Shown here in pieces: positions 42,222 to 50,743 of a DNA stretch of 64,000 bases. The notes under the pieces are model-generated. The model saw only the letters and a list, made by a program, of their open reading frames with translations, was not told where the DNA came from and ran no database searches. This DNA is from an uncultured Nocardioides sp. (GTDB lineage: Bacteria; Actinomycetota; Actinomycetes; Propionibacteriales; Nocardioidaceae): contig NZ_CANLDB010000004.1 of assembly GCF_947489365.1 (NCBI RefSeq), forward strand, positions 62,001 to 126,000, in the 5' to 3' direction. Position 1 is the first letter of the stretch; the number at the start of each line of letters is the position of its first letter. The translations under genes and the position numbers were made by a program.

Positions 42222-43877
42222 TCACGAGAAGAACCCGGCGCCGGGGATCGCGTCCAGCAGGTCGCGGGTGTAGTCCTCGGCGGGCGAGGCGAACACGGCG
42301 TCCACGGTGCCGTGCTCCACGACGCGGCCGTTCCGCATCACCACCACGTCCCGGGCGAGCTGGCGCACCACCGCGAGGTCGTGGGTGATGAAGAGGAACG
42401 AGATCCCCAGGTCGCGCTGCAGGTCCTCGAGCAGCGTCATGACCTGGTCCTGGACGAGGACGTCGAGCGCCGAGACTGCCTCGTCGCAGACCATCAGCCG
42501 GGGGTCCAGCGCGAGGGCGCGGGCGATCGCGACCCGCTGCCGCTGACCGCCGGACAGCTCACCGGGGAACCGCTGGCCCACCGACGCCGGCAGCGCCACC
42601 TGCTCCAGCAGGTCGGTGACCCGCGCGCGCCGCGACCTCTTGTCGCCCACCCCGAACACGCGGAGCGGCTCGTCGACGATGCGCTCGACGGTGAAGGTCG
42701 GGTCGAGCGAGGCGTACGGGTCCTGGAAGACCGGCTGCATCGCCCGGCGTACGGCGCGCCGTGCGGCCCCGCGGGCCGTCCGGACGACCTCGCCGTCCAG
42801 GCGGACCTCCCCCGAGGTGGGTTCCTCGAGCCCCAGCACCATCCGCGCGACGGTCGTCTTGCCGGACCCCGACTCCCCCACCACCGCCGTCGTCGTGCCG
42901 GCCTGCAGGGAGAAGGAGACGTGGTCGACGGCCACCAGCGGCTCGCGGCGGCCGCGCACCCGGTAGGTCCGCACGAGGTCGTCCACCTCGAGCAACGGCC
43001 GGGCCGACGCGTCCGGGCCGGCGGACCGCTCCGTCACCGACACCCCGCCGGCCGCGACGACCTTCGAGGCGTTGACGGACGGCGCGGCGGCGACGAGCCG
43101 GCGGGTGTACTCGTGCTGCGGGTCGCGGAGGATCGCCTCCGCGGGGCCCGTCTCGACGACGTGACCCTTCGACATGACGACGATCCGGTCCGCGCGGTCG
43201 GCCGCCAGCCCGAGGTCGTGGGTGACCATGAGCAGCGACGCCCCGCGGGAGGCGCGCAGCGTCTCGAGGTGGTCGAGGATCCGGCGCTGGACGGTGACGT
43301 CGAGCGCCGAGGTCGGCTCGTCGGCGATCAGCAGCGCGGGCTCGCAGGCCAGCGCCATCGCGATCAGCACCCGCTGGCGCATGCCGCCGGAGAACTCGTG
43401 CGGGAACTGCCGGTAGCGGCGCTCGGGCTGCTCGATGCCCGCCTCCACCAGCAGCTCGATCGCCCGATCCCTCGCGGCGCGGCCCTTCGCCAGCCCGTGC
43501 GCGACCAGCGTCTCCGCGACCTGGGCGCCCACCCGGGTGGCGGGGTTGAGGTTCGACATCGGGTCCTGCGGCACCAGGCCGACCTCGCGGCCGCGCAGTC
43601 GTCGCAGGCGGGACTCGGGGGCGTGGGTGACGTCCTCGCCCGCGAACCGGATGCTGCCGGCGGTGACGCGTCCGCGGCCGGGAAGCAGCGCCAGGACGGC
43701 GGCCGCGGTCGTCGACTTGCCCGAGCCGGACTCCCCCACCACCGCGACGCGCTCGCCGGTGCCGACGGTGAGGTCGACGCCGTGCAGCACCGGCACGTCG
43801 CCGTACGAGACCTCGAGGCCGGTGACCTCGAGCAGGGGCCCTGCCCCCGTCGTCCCCACCTCAGCGTCCGACGGCAT
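42222..43877 (-). CDS. fused oligopeptide ABC transporter ATPase (DppD-DppF type)
   Basis: 551 aa carrying two full ATPase domains. First: Walker A GESGSGKSTTAAAV, signature FSGGMRQRV, Walker B ALLIADEPTSALDV. Second: Walker A GESGSGKTTVARMV, signature LSGGQRQRV and LMVCDEAVSALD. Both end with the oligopeptide-type extension EYTRRLVAAAP / DYTRDLLDAIP. A fusion replaces the usual separate DppD and DppF. The ATG at 43877 overlaps the upstream gene by 17 nt; a GTG at 43859 is an alternative. Confidence 0.95.
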   Translation of the reverse strand: MPSDAEVGTTGAGPLLEVTGLEVSYGDVPVLHGVDLTVGTGERVAVVGESGSGKSTTAAAVLALLPGRGRVTAGSIRFAGEDVTHAPESRLRRLRGREVGLVPQDPMSNLNPATRVGAQVAETLVAHGLAKGRAARDRAIELLVEAGIEQPERRYRQFPHEFSGGMRQRVLIAMALACEPALLIADEPTSALDVTVQRRILDHLETLRASRGASLLMVTHDLGLAADRADRIVVMSKGHVVETGPAEAILRDPQHEYTRRLVAAAPSVNASKVVAAGGVSVTERSAGPDASARPLLEVDDLVRTYRVRGRREPLVAVDHVSFSLQAGTTTAVVGESGSGKTTVARMVLGLEEPTSGEVRLDGEVVRTARGAARRAVRRAMQPVFQDPYASLDPTFTVERIVDEPLRVFGVGDKRSRRARVTDLLEQVALPASVGQRFPGELSGGQRQRVAIARALALDPRLMVCDEAVSALDVLVQDQVMTLLEDLQRDLGISFLFITHDLAVVRQLARDVVVMRNGRVVEHGTVDAVFASPAEDYTRDLLDAIPGAGFFS

Positions 43878-45678
43878 AGCCCTGCGCTCCCCTCGGGTTG
43901 GCGGCGGCCCCGAGCAGCCCCGTGCCGGGGTCGCGGGTGACGGCGGAGAGCCGGCCGAGGGCCCAGTCGCCGGCGCGGGTCACGACGTGGCCGCGGGCCT
44001 CGAGCCCGGCGATGACCTCGTCGCCGAGCCGGTCCTCGACGACCGCGCCACCGGGGGTCCACTCCCGCGGCCAGAACGACCCGGCCATGGACGTGGTGTG
44101 CAGCGTGGGGGCGTCGATCGCCTGCTGCGGGGTCCACCCGCCGACGATCGTGCGCAGCAGGTACGACAGCTGCCACTGGTCCTGCTGGTCGCCGCCGGGG
44201 GTGCCCAGCGCGGAGACACCGACGCCGTCGCGCAGCAGCAGGGTCGGGGTCAGCGTCGTCCGCGGGCGGCGCCCGGGCCGCAGCGCGGACGGCGACGCAG
44301 GGTCGAGCCAGGTCATCTGGAGCCGTGTGCCGAGGCAGAACCCCAGCTCGGGGATGGTCGGCGAGGACTGCAGCCACCCGCCCGAGGGCGTGGCGGACAC
44401 GAGGTTGCCCCAGCGGTCGACGACGTCGAGGTGGCAGGTGTCGCCGCGGGTCGAGCCAGCGACGGTGACCGTCGGCTCCCCCGCCCCGGCGGCCGCACCG
44501 GCCGCACCGGGACCACCGGTGGCCACCAGCGCCGGGAGGTAGGGCTCGCGGCCCTCGACCGTGCCCGGTCGGATCTCGTGCGAGGCCCGCTCGCCGATCA
44601 GCGCGCGGCGCTCCTCGGCGTACGCCGACGACAGCAGCACCTCGAGCGGCACCGGCGGCTCGTCGCCGGCGGGGTCCGGGTCGCCGTACCAGGCGTCGCG
44701 GTCGGCGAGCGCGAGCTTGAGGGCCTCCAGCACCCGGTGGGCACCGGCCTCGGTCGACGGGTCGACCTCCTCGGGCGCGAAGCCCTCGAGGATCGCCAGG
44801 GTCTGCAGCAGCACCGGGCCCTGGCCCCACGGACCGGTCTTGGCCACGGTGACGCCGTGGAAGTCCAGCGTCGTCGCCGGCTCGTACGTCGCCTGCCACG
44901 ACGCCATGTCCGCGGCGGTGAGGACGCCGGCGTGGTCGGTGCCCGAGGAGTGGCGGTGCTCCGTGCGCAGGAACCCCTCGACCTCCTGGGCGACGAAGCC
45001 GGAGCGCCACTCCCCCAGGACGGCGTCGATCCGCGCCTCGCGGGTCTCCCCCGCGCCCGCGTCGAGCAGCCGGCGCAGGGTGCGCGCCCACACGGGCATC
45101 GGCAGGACGGCGCCGACGGCCGGGCTCTCCCCGCCGGGCAGCCACAGCTCCGCCGAGGTGGGCCAGTGGTCGGTGAAGAGGTCGAGGACCCCGGCGATGG
45201 TCGAGGCCACGCGGGGGCCGATCGGGACGCCGGCCTCGGCGTAGCCGATGGCGGGCTCGAGGACGTCGGCGAGCTCCCAGGTTCCGTGGTCGCGCAGCAG
45301 GGTGAGCCAGGCGTCGACCGCGCCGGGGACGGCGGCCGCGAGCGCCCCGGCGCCGGGGACGAGGTCGAGGCCCTCGCCGCGGTAGTGCTCGATCGTGGCG
45401 GCCGCGGGCGCGGGTCCCTGGCCGACCAGGACCTGCGGCGCCGGGTCGTCGGCCCGGGCGAACAGCGCCGTCACGTCGCCGCCGGGACCGTTGAGGTGCG
45501 GCTCGGCGACGTGCAGCACGAACGCCCCGGCGACCGCCGCGTCGAAGGCGTTGCCGCCGCGCTCGAGCACGGACTGCGCGGTGGTGCTGGCCAGCCAGTG
45601 CGTCGAGGCGCACATGCCGAACCGGCCGACGAGGTCGGGCCGGGTCAGCTCGGTGGGCGGGTCGGGGAAGGTGGTCAC
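43861..45678 (-). CDS. gamma-glutamyltranspeptidase family protein
   Basis: 605 aa, GGT/Ntn-hydrolase proenzyme. The self-cleavage Thr is in TRGDTCHLDVVD. The small-subunit features are WGNLVSATPSGGWLQSSP and PGGDQQDQWQLSYLL, and the large subunit starts FGMCASTHWLASTTAQSVLERGG. It would release glutamate from gamma-glutamyl peptides. No signal peptide is evident, so cleavage would be cytoplasmic, after import by the flanking transporter. GTG at 45678 is chosen for GGAAAGG 5 nt upstream; a GTG at 45696 also exists. Confidence 0.9.
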   Translation of the reverse strand: MTTFPDPPTELTRPDLVGRFGMCASTHWLASTTAQSVLERGGNAFDAAVAGAFVLHVAEPHLNGPGGDVTALFARADDPAPQVLVGQGPAPAAATIEHYRGEGLDLVPGAGALAAAVPGAVDAWLTLLRDHGTWELADVLEPAIGYAEAGVPIGPRVASTIAGVLDLFTDHWPTSAELWLPGGESPAVGAVLPMPVWARTLRRLLDAGAGETREARIDAVLGEWRSGFVAQEVEGFLRTEHRHSSGTDHAGVLTAADMASWQATYEPATTLDFHGVTVAKTGPWGQGPVLLQTLAILEGFAPEEVDPSTEAGAHRVLEALKLALADRDAWYGDPDPAGDEPPVPLEVLLSSAYAEERRALIGERASHEIRPGTVEGREPYLPALVATGGPGAAGAAAGAGEPTVTVAGSTRGDTCHLDVVDRWGNLVSATPSGGWLQSSPTIPELGFCLGTRLQMTWLDPASPSALRPGRRPRTTLTPTLLLRDGVGVSALGTPGGDQQDQWQLSYLLRTIVGGWTPQQAIDAPTLHTTSMAGSFWPREWTPGGAVVEDRLGDEVIAGLEARGHVVTRAGDWALGRLSAVTRDPGTGLLGAAANPRGAQGYAVGR

Positions 45679-45715
45679 GGTGGCCTTTCCGGTCACGGGC
45701 GGGGTCGTCGGCGGG

Positions 45716-46636
45716 TCAGCGGCGGGACGTCGGGTCCAGCGCGTCGCGCAGGGCGTCGCCGAAGAGGTTGAACCCCAGGCAGATCACCGCGATGGCGACG
45801 CCCGGGAAGATCGCGGCGGACGGCGCCCGGAAGATGTACTGCTGGGCGTCGGACAGCATGATCCCGAGGCTCGGCGTGGGCGGCTGGATGCCCAGTCCGA
45901 GGAACGACAGGATCGCCTCCCCGATGACGGCCACGGGCATGATCACGGTCGCCTGCACGATGATCGTCGACGCCGTGTTGGGCAGCACGTGCTGCACCAG
46001 GATCCGCGGTGCCGACGCGTCGAGGCTCCTCGCGGCGGTGACGAACTCCAGCTCCTTGACGCGGATCGTCTCCGCGCGCACGACCCGCACCATCGTCGGG
46101 ACCTGCGAGATGCCGAGCGCCACCGCGGCCCCGGTGAGGCTCGCGCCGTTGATGGCCGCCAGGCCGACGGCGAGCACGAGGAACGGGAAGGCCAGCATCA
46201 GGTCGGTCAGCCGCGAGACCAGGGCGTCCAGCCAGCCCCACCACCCGGCCGCGAGGCCCAGCGGGGTGCCGACCGCGACGGCGAGCCCGACGGCGATGAG
46301 CCCGACGACGAGCGACGCGCGGGCGCCGTACGCGATGCGGCTCCACACGTCGCGCCCGAGGTCGTCGGTGCCGAGCGGGTAGCCGACGGTCAGGGGCTTC
46401 TGGAAGGGCAGGTCGAAGTCGACCTGCGTCGGGGAGTAGCCCGTGATGAGCGGCGCGAGCAGCGCCACCAGCACGACGAGCAGCAGCAGCCCGCCGCCGA
46501 CGAGGCCGAGCGGGTTGCGCACCAGCTCGCGCACGACGCGTCCGCGGCGCGAGCCGAGGCCGGACGCGCCGTCCTTCGGCGTCTCCGGGGGCGGGGGCGG
46601 TCCGCCGACGGGCGGGTCGACCGGGGTGGACGTCAT
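45716..46636 (-). CDS. oligopeptide ABC transporter permease (DppC type)
   Basis: 306 aa, six helices. The N-terminal extension is Pro-rich (PPVGGPPPPPETPKDG), then NPLGLVGGGLLLLVVLVALLAPL and the OppC_N YPLGTDDLGRDVWSRIAYGAR. The EAA loop contacting the ATPase is RSLDASAPRILVQHVLPN. Forms the membrane channel with the DppB-type protein whose gene overlaps upstream. Confidence 0.94.
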   Translation of the reverse strand: MTSTPVDPPVGGPPPPPETPKDGASGLGSRRGRVVRELVRNPLGLVGGGLLLLVVLVALLAPLITGYSPTQVDFDLPFQKPLTVGYPLGTDDLGRDVWSRIAYGARASLVVGLIAVGLAVAVGTPLGLAAGWWGWLDALVSRLTDLMLAFPFLVLAVGLAAINGASLTGAAVALGISQVPTMVRVVRAETIRVKELEFVTAARSLDASAPRILVQHVLPNTASTIIVQATVIMPVAVIGEAILSFLGLGIQPPTPSLGIMLSDAQQYIFRAPSAAIFPGVAIAVICLGFNLFGDALRDALDPTSRR

Positions 46637-47592
46637 GCCTGGCTCCCTCCGACGCGGATCCGTGGGTTGATGACCGAGTAGAGGACGTCGACGGCGAGGT
46701 TGATCACGACGTACGCCGCGGTCACGACGACGACGACGGCCTGGATGACCGGGTAGTCGCGGGTGAAGACGGAGTCGAGGGTCAGCTTCCCGAAGCCGGG
46801 CAGGCCGAAGATCCGTTCGGTGACCACGGCGCCCGAGATGAGCCCTCCGAGCTGGAGGCCCACGATCGTGACGACGACGATCAGCGAGTTGCGCAGCGCG
46901 AACCGGGTGAGGACCTTGCCGCGCGGCATGCCCTTCGCGCGGGCGGTGCGGACGTAGTCGGTCGACAGCGCCGTGATCATCGAGGCGCGCGTCTGGCGCA
47001 TCACGACCGCGGCCAGCGCCGTGCCGAGGACGACGGACGGCAGGACGAGGTGGTAGGCCCAGCGCAGCGGGTCCTCGCGCAGTGGCACGAACCCCGAGGC
47101 GGGGAACCAGCCGAGGCCGACCGCCAGGTAGAGGATCGCGAGGATGCCGAGCCAGAAGCTCGGGACCGACAGGGCGACGAGGGTGAAGCCGTTGGCCAGC
47201 CACTCCGGCCAGCGTCCGCGGTACACGGCCGCCGCCACCCCGGCGCCGATGCCGACGACGATCGCGACGAGCAGCGCACCCAGCGACAGCCACAGCGTGA
47301 CGGGCAGGGTCGCGGCCAGCAGCTCGGTCACCGGCTGTCCGGTCCGCACCGACGTCCCCAGGTCACCGCGTACCAGCTGGCCGAGGAACGCGAGGTACTG
47401 CTGGGGCAGCGGGTCGTCGAGCCCGAGGTCGGCGCGGATCGCCGCGAGCGTCTCGGGCGTCGCCTCCTCGCCGGCGAGCGCGCGGGCCGGGTCGCCGGGC
47501 AGCGCTCGCACGCCGAGGAAGACCACGATCGACGACAGCACCAGGGTGACGACGGACTGCAGGGCCCGGATCCCGAGGTAGCGACCCATCAT
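46633..47592 (-). CDS. oligopeptide ABC transporter permease (DppB type)
   Basis: 319 aa, six helices. GRYLGIRALQSVVTLVLSSIVVFL begins the N-terminal helix, DLGLDDPLPQQYLAFLGQLVRGDLGTS is the periplasmic loop, and RTARAKGMPRGKVLTRFALRN the EAA loop. The ATG at 47592 overlaps the binding-protein stop (ATGATG); SD GAGGGGGA just before. The gene overlaps its DppC partner by ATGA. Confidence 0.94.
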   Translation of the reverse strand: MMGRYLGIRALQSVVTLVLSSIVVFLGVRALPGDPARALAGEEATPETLAAIRADLGLDDPLPQQYLAFLGQLVRGDLGTSVRTGQPVTELLAATLPVTLWLSLGALLVAIVVGIGAGVAAAVYRGRWPEWLANGFTLVALSVPSFWLGILAILYLAVGLGWFPASGFVPLREDPLRWAYHLVLPSVVLGTALAAVVMRQTRASMITALSTDYVRTARAKGMPRGKVLTRFALRNSLIVVVTIVGLQLGGLISGAVVTERIFGLPGFGKLTLDSVFTRDYPVIQAVVVVVTAAYVVINLAVDVLYSVINPRIRVGGSQA

Positions 47593-49271
47593 TCCCCCTC
47601 GCCCGCGGCGTCGGCCACGTCGTCGGGGTCGGCGAGGTACGCCGCCCGGCCGAGCCGCACCACGCCGTCGGCGTACGTCGAGATGTTGGTGACCTCCCGC
47701 GAGTACGCCGTGAGGCTGGTGACCCGGTAGAGGTAGACGATCGGCAGGTCCTCGCGGAGCACGTCGATCGCCTCGCCGTACGTGCGGGCCCGACGGGCGG
47801 TGCCCTCCTCCTGCGCGGCGCGGGTCATCAGCTCGTCGACCTGCGGGTCGGAGTAGCCGGCGACGTTGTCGGGCTGCTCGGAGACGACGAAGCCGAACAG
47901 GTTGCCGTGGGGGTCGATGCGCCCCGACCAGCCGAGCTGGAGGGCCTCGAAGTCGCCGCGGTCCTGCTGGTCGAGCAGCGTGGAGTACTCGACGGGCGCG
48001 ATCTCGATGTCGAAGCCGCCCTCGCGGACCATCGCCTGCAGCGCCTGCGCCAGCCGCAGCGTGTCGGGGGTGTTGCTCACCGTCATCTCGATCTCGACGG
48101 GGGTCTCGACGCCGGCCTCCTCCAGCAGCCGCAGCGACTCCTCGGGGTCGTGCTCGGGACAGGCGTTGCTGGCGTCGGTCGCGTACGGCGTGTCCGGCGA
48201 GATCGCCGAGCAGGCCGGGGTCGCCTCGTTGTTGAACACCGAGTTCACCAGCGCCTCGCGGTCGATGCTGAGCTCGAACGCCTGCCGCAGCCGGGGGTCC
48301 TGCGCGAGCGGCGTGTCGATCTCCCCCGGCGGCTGGCCGACCCCGTCGGTGTTGCCGAGGTTGAAGGTGACGCCCTGGTAGCCGAGCGAGCCGACCTGCA
48401 GCGTGCCAAGGCTGTCGTCGCGGCGCAGGTAGGAGATGTCCTGCGGCGAGACGGTGTCGATGACCTGGACCTCGCCGGCGCGGAGGTTGGCCGCGCGGAT
48501 ATTGGCGTCGGTGATGATCCGGTAGGTGATCTCGTCGAGCATCACCTCGTCCGCGTCGTAGTAGAGCGGGTCCTTCTCGACCGTGATGGACGTCTGCGGC
48601 ACCCGTTCGACGAACGTGAAGGGCCCGACGCACACCGGGGACTGGCCGAAGTCGTCGCCGAGCTCGTCGAGCGCGGCGGGCGACATGATCATCCCGGCGC
48701 GGTCGGCCAGCGAGGCGGTGATGGGCGCGAACGGCTCGTCGTACGACAGGACGACCGTGCGGTCGTCGGGGGTGCTGATGTCCGTGACCGGGCCCATCTC
48801 GCCGCTGCGGGCGGAGTCGTCCTTGGTCAGGTGCCGCTCGAGGGTCTGCTGGACGGCGGCGGCGTCGAAGTCCTCGCCGTCGGCGAACCGGATGCCGTCA
48901 CGCAACGGGATCTCGACCTCCCTGCCACCACGACGCACGGTGGGCAGGTCGGCGGCCAGCTGCGGGACGATCTCGTTGTCCGCGTCGATGTCGTAGAGCT
49001 TCTCGCAGATCGTGTTCATGACGTAGCGGGTGTAGAGCGAGCTGGACGTCGTCGGGTCGAGGACGTCGGGCTCGGCGGACAGGCCCATCGCCAGCTCGCC
49101 GCCCTGCTGGAGCTCCGCGCCGTCGGCGAGCACGTCGGTAACGTCGGGACGGTCCTCCACGGCCTGGCGGGGCTGCACCGGGGAGCACCCGGCGACGAGC
49201 AGCGTCGCGGCGAGGGCGGCGGCCAGGAGGCTCGGGGCCGGTCCTCGCGCGCGCCGGTTCCGCAGGTCCAT
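47589..49271 (-). CDS. lipoprotein substrate-binding protein (SBP_bac_5) of the peptide ABC transporter
   Basis: 560 aa. Signal peptide with lipobox LLVAGCSP (Cys29). The family-5 fold starts at about 57 (QQGGELAMGLSAEPDVLDPT), with LRDGIRFADGEDFDAAAVQQTLE and DLPIVYLYR near the end. Captures the peptide outside the membrane. It is the first gene of the six-gene operon and has a clear GAGGTGA ribosome site 7 nt before the ATG. Substrate not provable, but the GGT gene in the operon suggests a gamma-glutamyl peptide such as glutathione or a mycothiol-related conjugate. Confidence 0.94.
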   Translation of the reverse strand: MDLRNRRARGPAPSLLAAALAATLLVAGCSPVQPRQAVEDRPDVTDVLADGAELQQGGELAMGLSAEPDVLDPTTSSSLYTRYVMNTICEKLYDIDADNEIVPQLAADLPTVRRGGREVEIPLRDGIRFADGEDFDAAAVQQTLERHLTKDDSARSGEMGPVTDISTPDDRTVVLSYDEPFAPITASLADRAGMIMSPAALDELGDDFGQSPVCVGPFTFVERVPQTSITVEKDPLYYDADEVMLDEITYRIITDANIRAANLRAGEVQVIDTVSPQDISYLRRDDSLGTLQVGSLGYQGVTFNLGNTDGVGQPPGEIDTPLAQDPRLRQAFELSIDREALVNSVFNNEATPACSAISPDTPYATDASNACPEHDPEESLRLLEEAGVETPVEIEMTVSNTPDTLRLAQALQAMVREGGFDIEIAPVEYSTLLDQQDRGDFEALQLGWSGRIDPHGNLFGFVVSEQPDNVAGYSDPQVDELMTRAAQEEGTARRARTYGEAIDVLREDLPIVYLYRVTSLTAYSREVTNISTYADGVVRLGRAAYLADPDDVADAAGEGE

Positions 49272-49309
49272 CTGGTCACCTCGTCCGAGTCAGGGGTGCC
49301 GGCTGGCGG

Positions 49310-49319
49310 TTGTATACAT
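49310..49319. promoter_or_regulatory. TGTATACA operator in the promoter of the peptide-uptake operon
   Basis: TTGTATACAT contains the perfect 8-bp palindrome TGTATACA (49311-49318), 40 nt upstream of the operon start codon in an otherwise GC-rich stretch. GTATAC-centred sites are typical of FadR-type GntR regulators (UxuR/ExuR-like), so the GntR gene at the operon end is the likely ligand. It may also include the -10. Confidence 0.65.
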
Positions 49320-49448
49320 TCCGACCCTGCCCCAGGACGCCCTCCAGGTCAACAGGTGACCCGCCCCGCCCGCTCCCGCGCGACCCGCACGACGCTGGTC
49401 TGACGTGCGGTTGCTCGCACGGGGAGGCCGGCGGAGAGCCGACGGACC

Positions 49449-49883
49449 TCAGCGCACGAACGGCACGACGGACTTGACCAGGCTCGACCGGGCGACGACC
49501 TCCGTGCCCGCGTGGGCGGTGACCGCGACGAAGGCGAGGCGCGCCGTACGGCGGTCGAGCACGCCGGAGGCTCGCACCTGCTGGCCCTCGCGAGCGACGC
49601 CCACGAACGTGGTCGCGGCGGCGTGGGTGACCGCGTGCTCGGCGGTCGTCAGCGCCGGGGCGAGCGCGAGGTACCCGGCGACCTCGAGGAGGACCGAGAG
49701 TGCGGCCGCGTGCGTGCCCCCGGCCCCGTTGCCGGCGAGGTCCCCGGGCTCCATGACGACCCCGCGCGACGGGTCCGCGTCGTCCAGCAGGCGGATGCCG
49801 AGCGCCGCCGGCAGCGGGAGACCGAGGGCGAGCGCGGCGCGGTCGCGCAGGGACCGGCCGGCGAGGAGGGGTGCCGTCGTCAC
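49449..49883 (-). CDS. hotdog-fold thioesterase (PaaI family)
   Basis: 144 aa. MEPGDLAGNGAGGTHAAALSVLLEVAGYLAL is the hotdog core (N-x-x-x-x-x-H/A-x-G), and HAVTHAAATTFVGVAREGQQVRASGVL the second strand pair. Acts on acyl-CoA or aryl-CoA thioesters in relatives; here the substrate is unknown. The GTG at 49883 is chosen because family members start shortly before the long helix. Confidence 0.8.
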   Translation of the reverse strand: MTTAPLLAGRSLRDRAALALGLPLPAALGIRLLDDADPSRGVVMEPGDLAGNGAGGTHAAALSVLLEVAGYLALAPALTTAEHAVTHAAATTFVGVAREGQQVRASGVLDRRTARLAFVAVTAHAGTEVVARSSLVKSVVPFVR

Positions 49884-49893
49884 GACGCCCGGT

Positions 49894-50166
49894 CTAGTCC
49901 TCCGAGGTGAACAGCGGGTGCGGCCCGAGACCGGTGCGACGCCGGAGCAGCGCGACCACCTGCTCGGCGACCTCCCGGGCCTGAGCCGTCGCGTCCCCGC
50001 GTCGGATCGAAGAGGGCGGCTGGTCGACGTGGAGACGCAGCGCCCCGGCCGAGAGACGGCCCCGGACCGCCGGCGTGGAGCCGCCGTAGGTGATCTGGAC
50101 GGAACAGGTACGGATGTCGGCCCGCGACCACCACTCCTGGCCCTGGGGCGAGTCGAGCCGGCGCAT
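49894..50166 (-). CDS. conserved small protein of unknown function
   Basis: 90 aa. RADIRTCSVQITYGGSTPAVRG followed by an alpha/beta pattern VAEQVVALLRRRTGLG. No recognised family. The start is uncertain: the ATG at 50166 has no ribosome site or promoter hexamer, and a longer GTG frame at 50244 would run over the divergent VanZ-like gene. It ends 10 bp upstream of the thioesterase start, on the same strand. Confidence 0.5.
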   Translation of the reverse strand: MRRLDSPQGQEWWSRADIRTCSVQITYGGSTPAVRGRLSAGALRLHVDQPPSSIRRGDATAQAREVAEQVVALLRRRTGLGPHPLFTSED

Positions 50167-50229
50167 CGGCGCACGCCGCCCGGCTGAGCCTCCTGAACCT
50201 CCGCTGCCCAGTGCGCCAGACTGGCGCGG

Positions 50230-50688
50230 GTGCTGCACCGCCACCCCTTCCTCGCACTGGTGATCGGCGCCTACCTGCTGTTCGTGGCGTGGTTGACGCT
50301 GACGCCCCAGCCGATCAGCCCCGACCAGGTCGAGCTGGTCGAGCGGGTGCTCGCGGCGATCCAGCGTCGCGGGTACGTCGAGTCGTTGACGTTGCCCGAC
50401 GTGGAGTTCCTCGCGAACATCGGGCTCTTCGTGCCGATCGGGGTCTTCCTGCTGGTGCTCTTCGGCGCCAGCGGCTGGTGGGTCGCGCTGCTGGCGTGCG
50501 TGGCGCTGACCGTGGGCATCGAGTCGGCCCAGTTCGGCATCCCGGGTCGGTTCCCCGACGACCGCGACCTCGTCGCCAACAGCCTCGGGGGCGCGATCGG
50601 TGTGGGCGTCGCCCTGGTCCTGACGCTGCCGGCCACCCGCCGCCGGCGGCGGGTCAGGGAACGGTCCCGACGCGCCGCCGCGACGTGA
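50230..50688 (+). CDS. VanZ-family membrane protein
   Basis: 152 aa, about four helices. The VanZ core is FLANIGLFVPIGVFLLVLF followed by IESAQFGIPGRFPDDRDLVANSLGGAIGV (the conserved E-x-x-Q and D-x-x-x-N). VanZ-like proteins are linked to glycopeptide sensitivity and cell-wall lipids; the role here is undefined. GTG start immediately next to the divergent small gene. Confidence 0.88.
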   Translation: MLHRHPFLALVIGAYLLFVAWLTLTPQPISPDQVELVERVLAAIQRRGYVESLTLPDVEFLANIGLFVPIGVFLLVLFGASGWWVALLACVALTVGIESAQFGIPGRFPDDRDLVANSLGGAIGVGVALVLTLPATRRRRRVRERSRRAAAT

Positions 50689-50743
50689 CCGCAGTCACAG
50701 GTTCCCGTGCGACGGTCGAGGACCACCGACTCGGGAGCACGCC

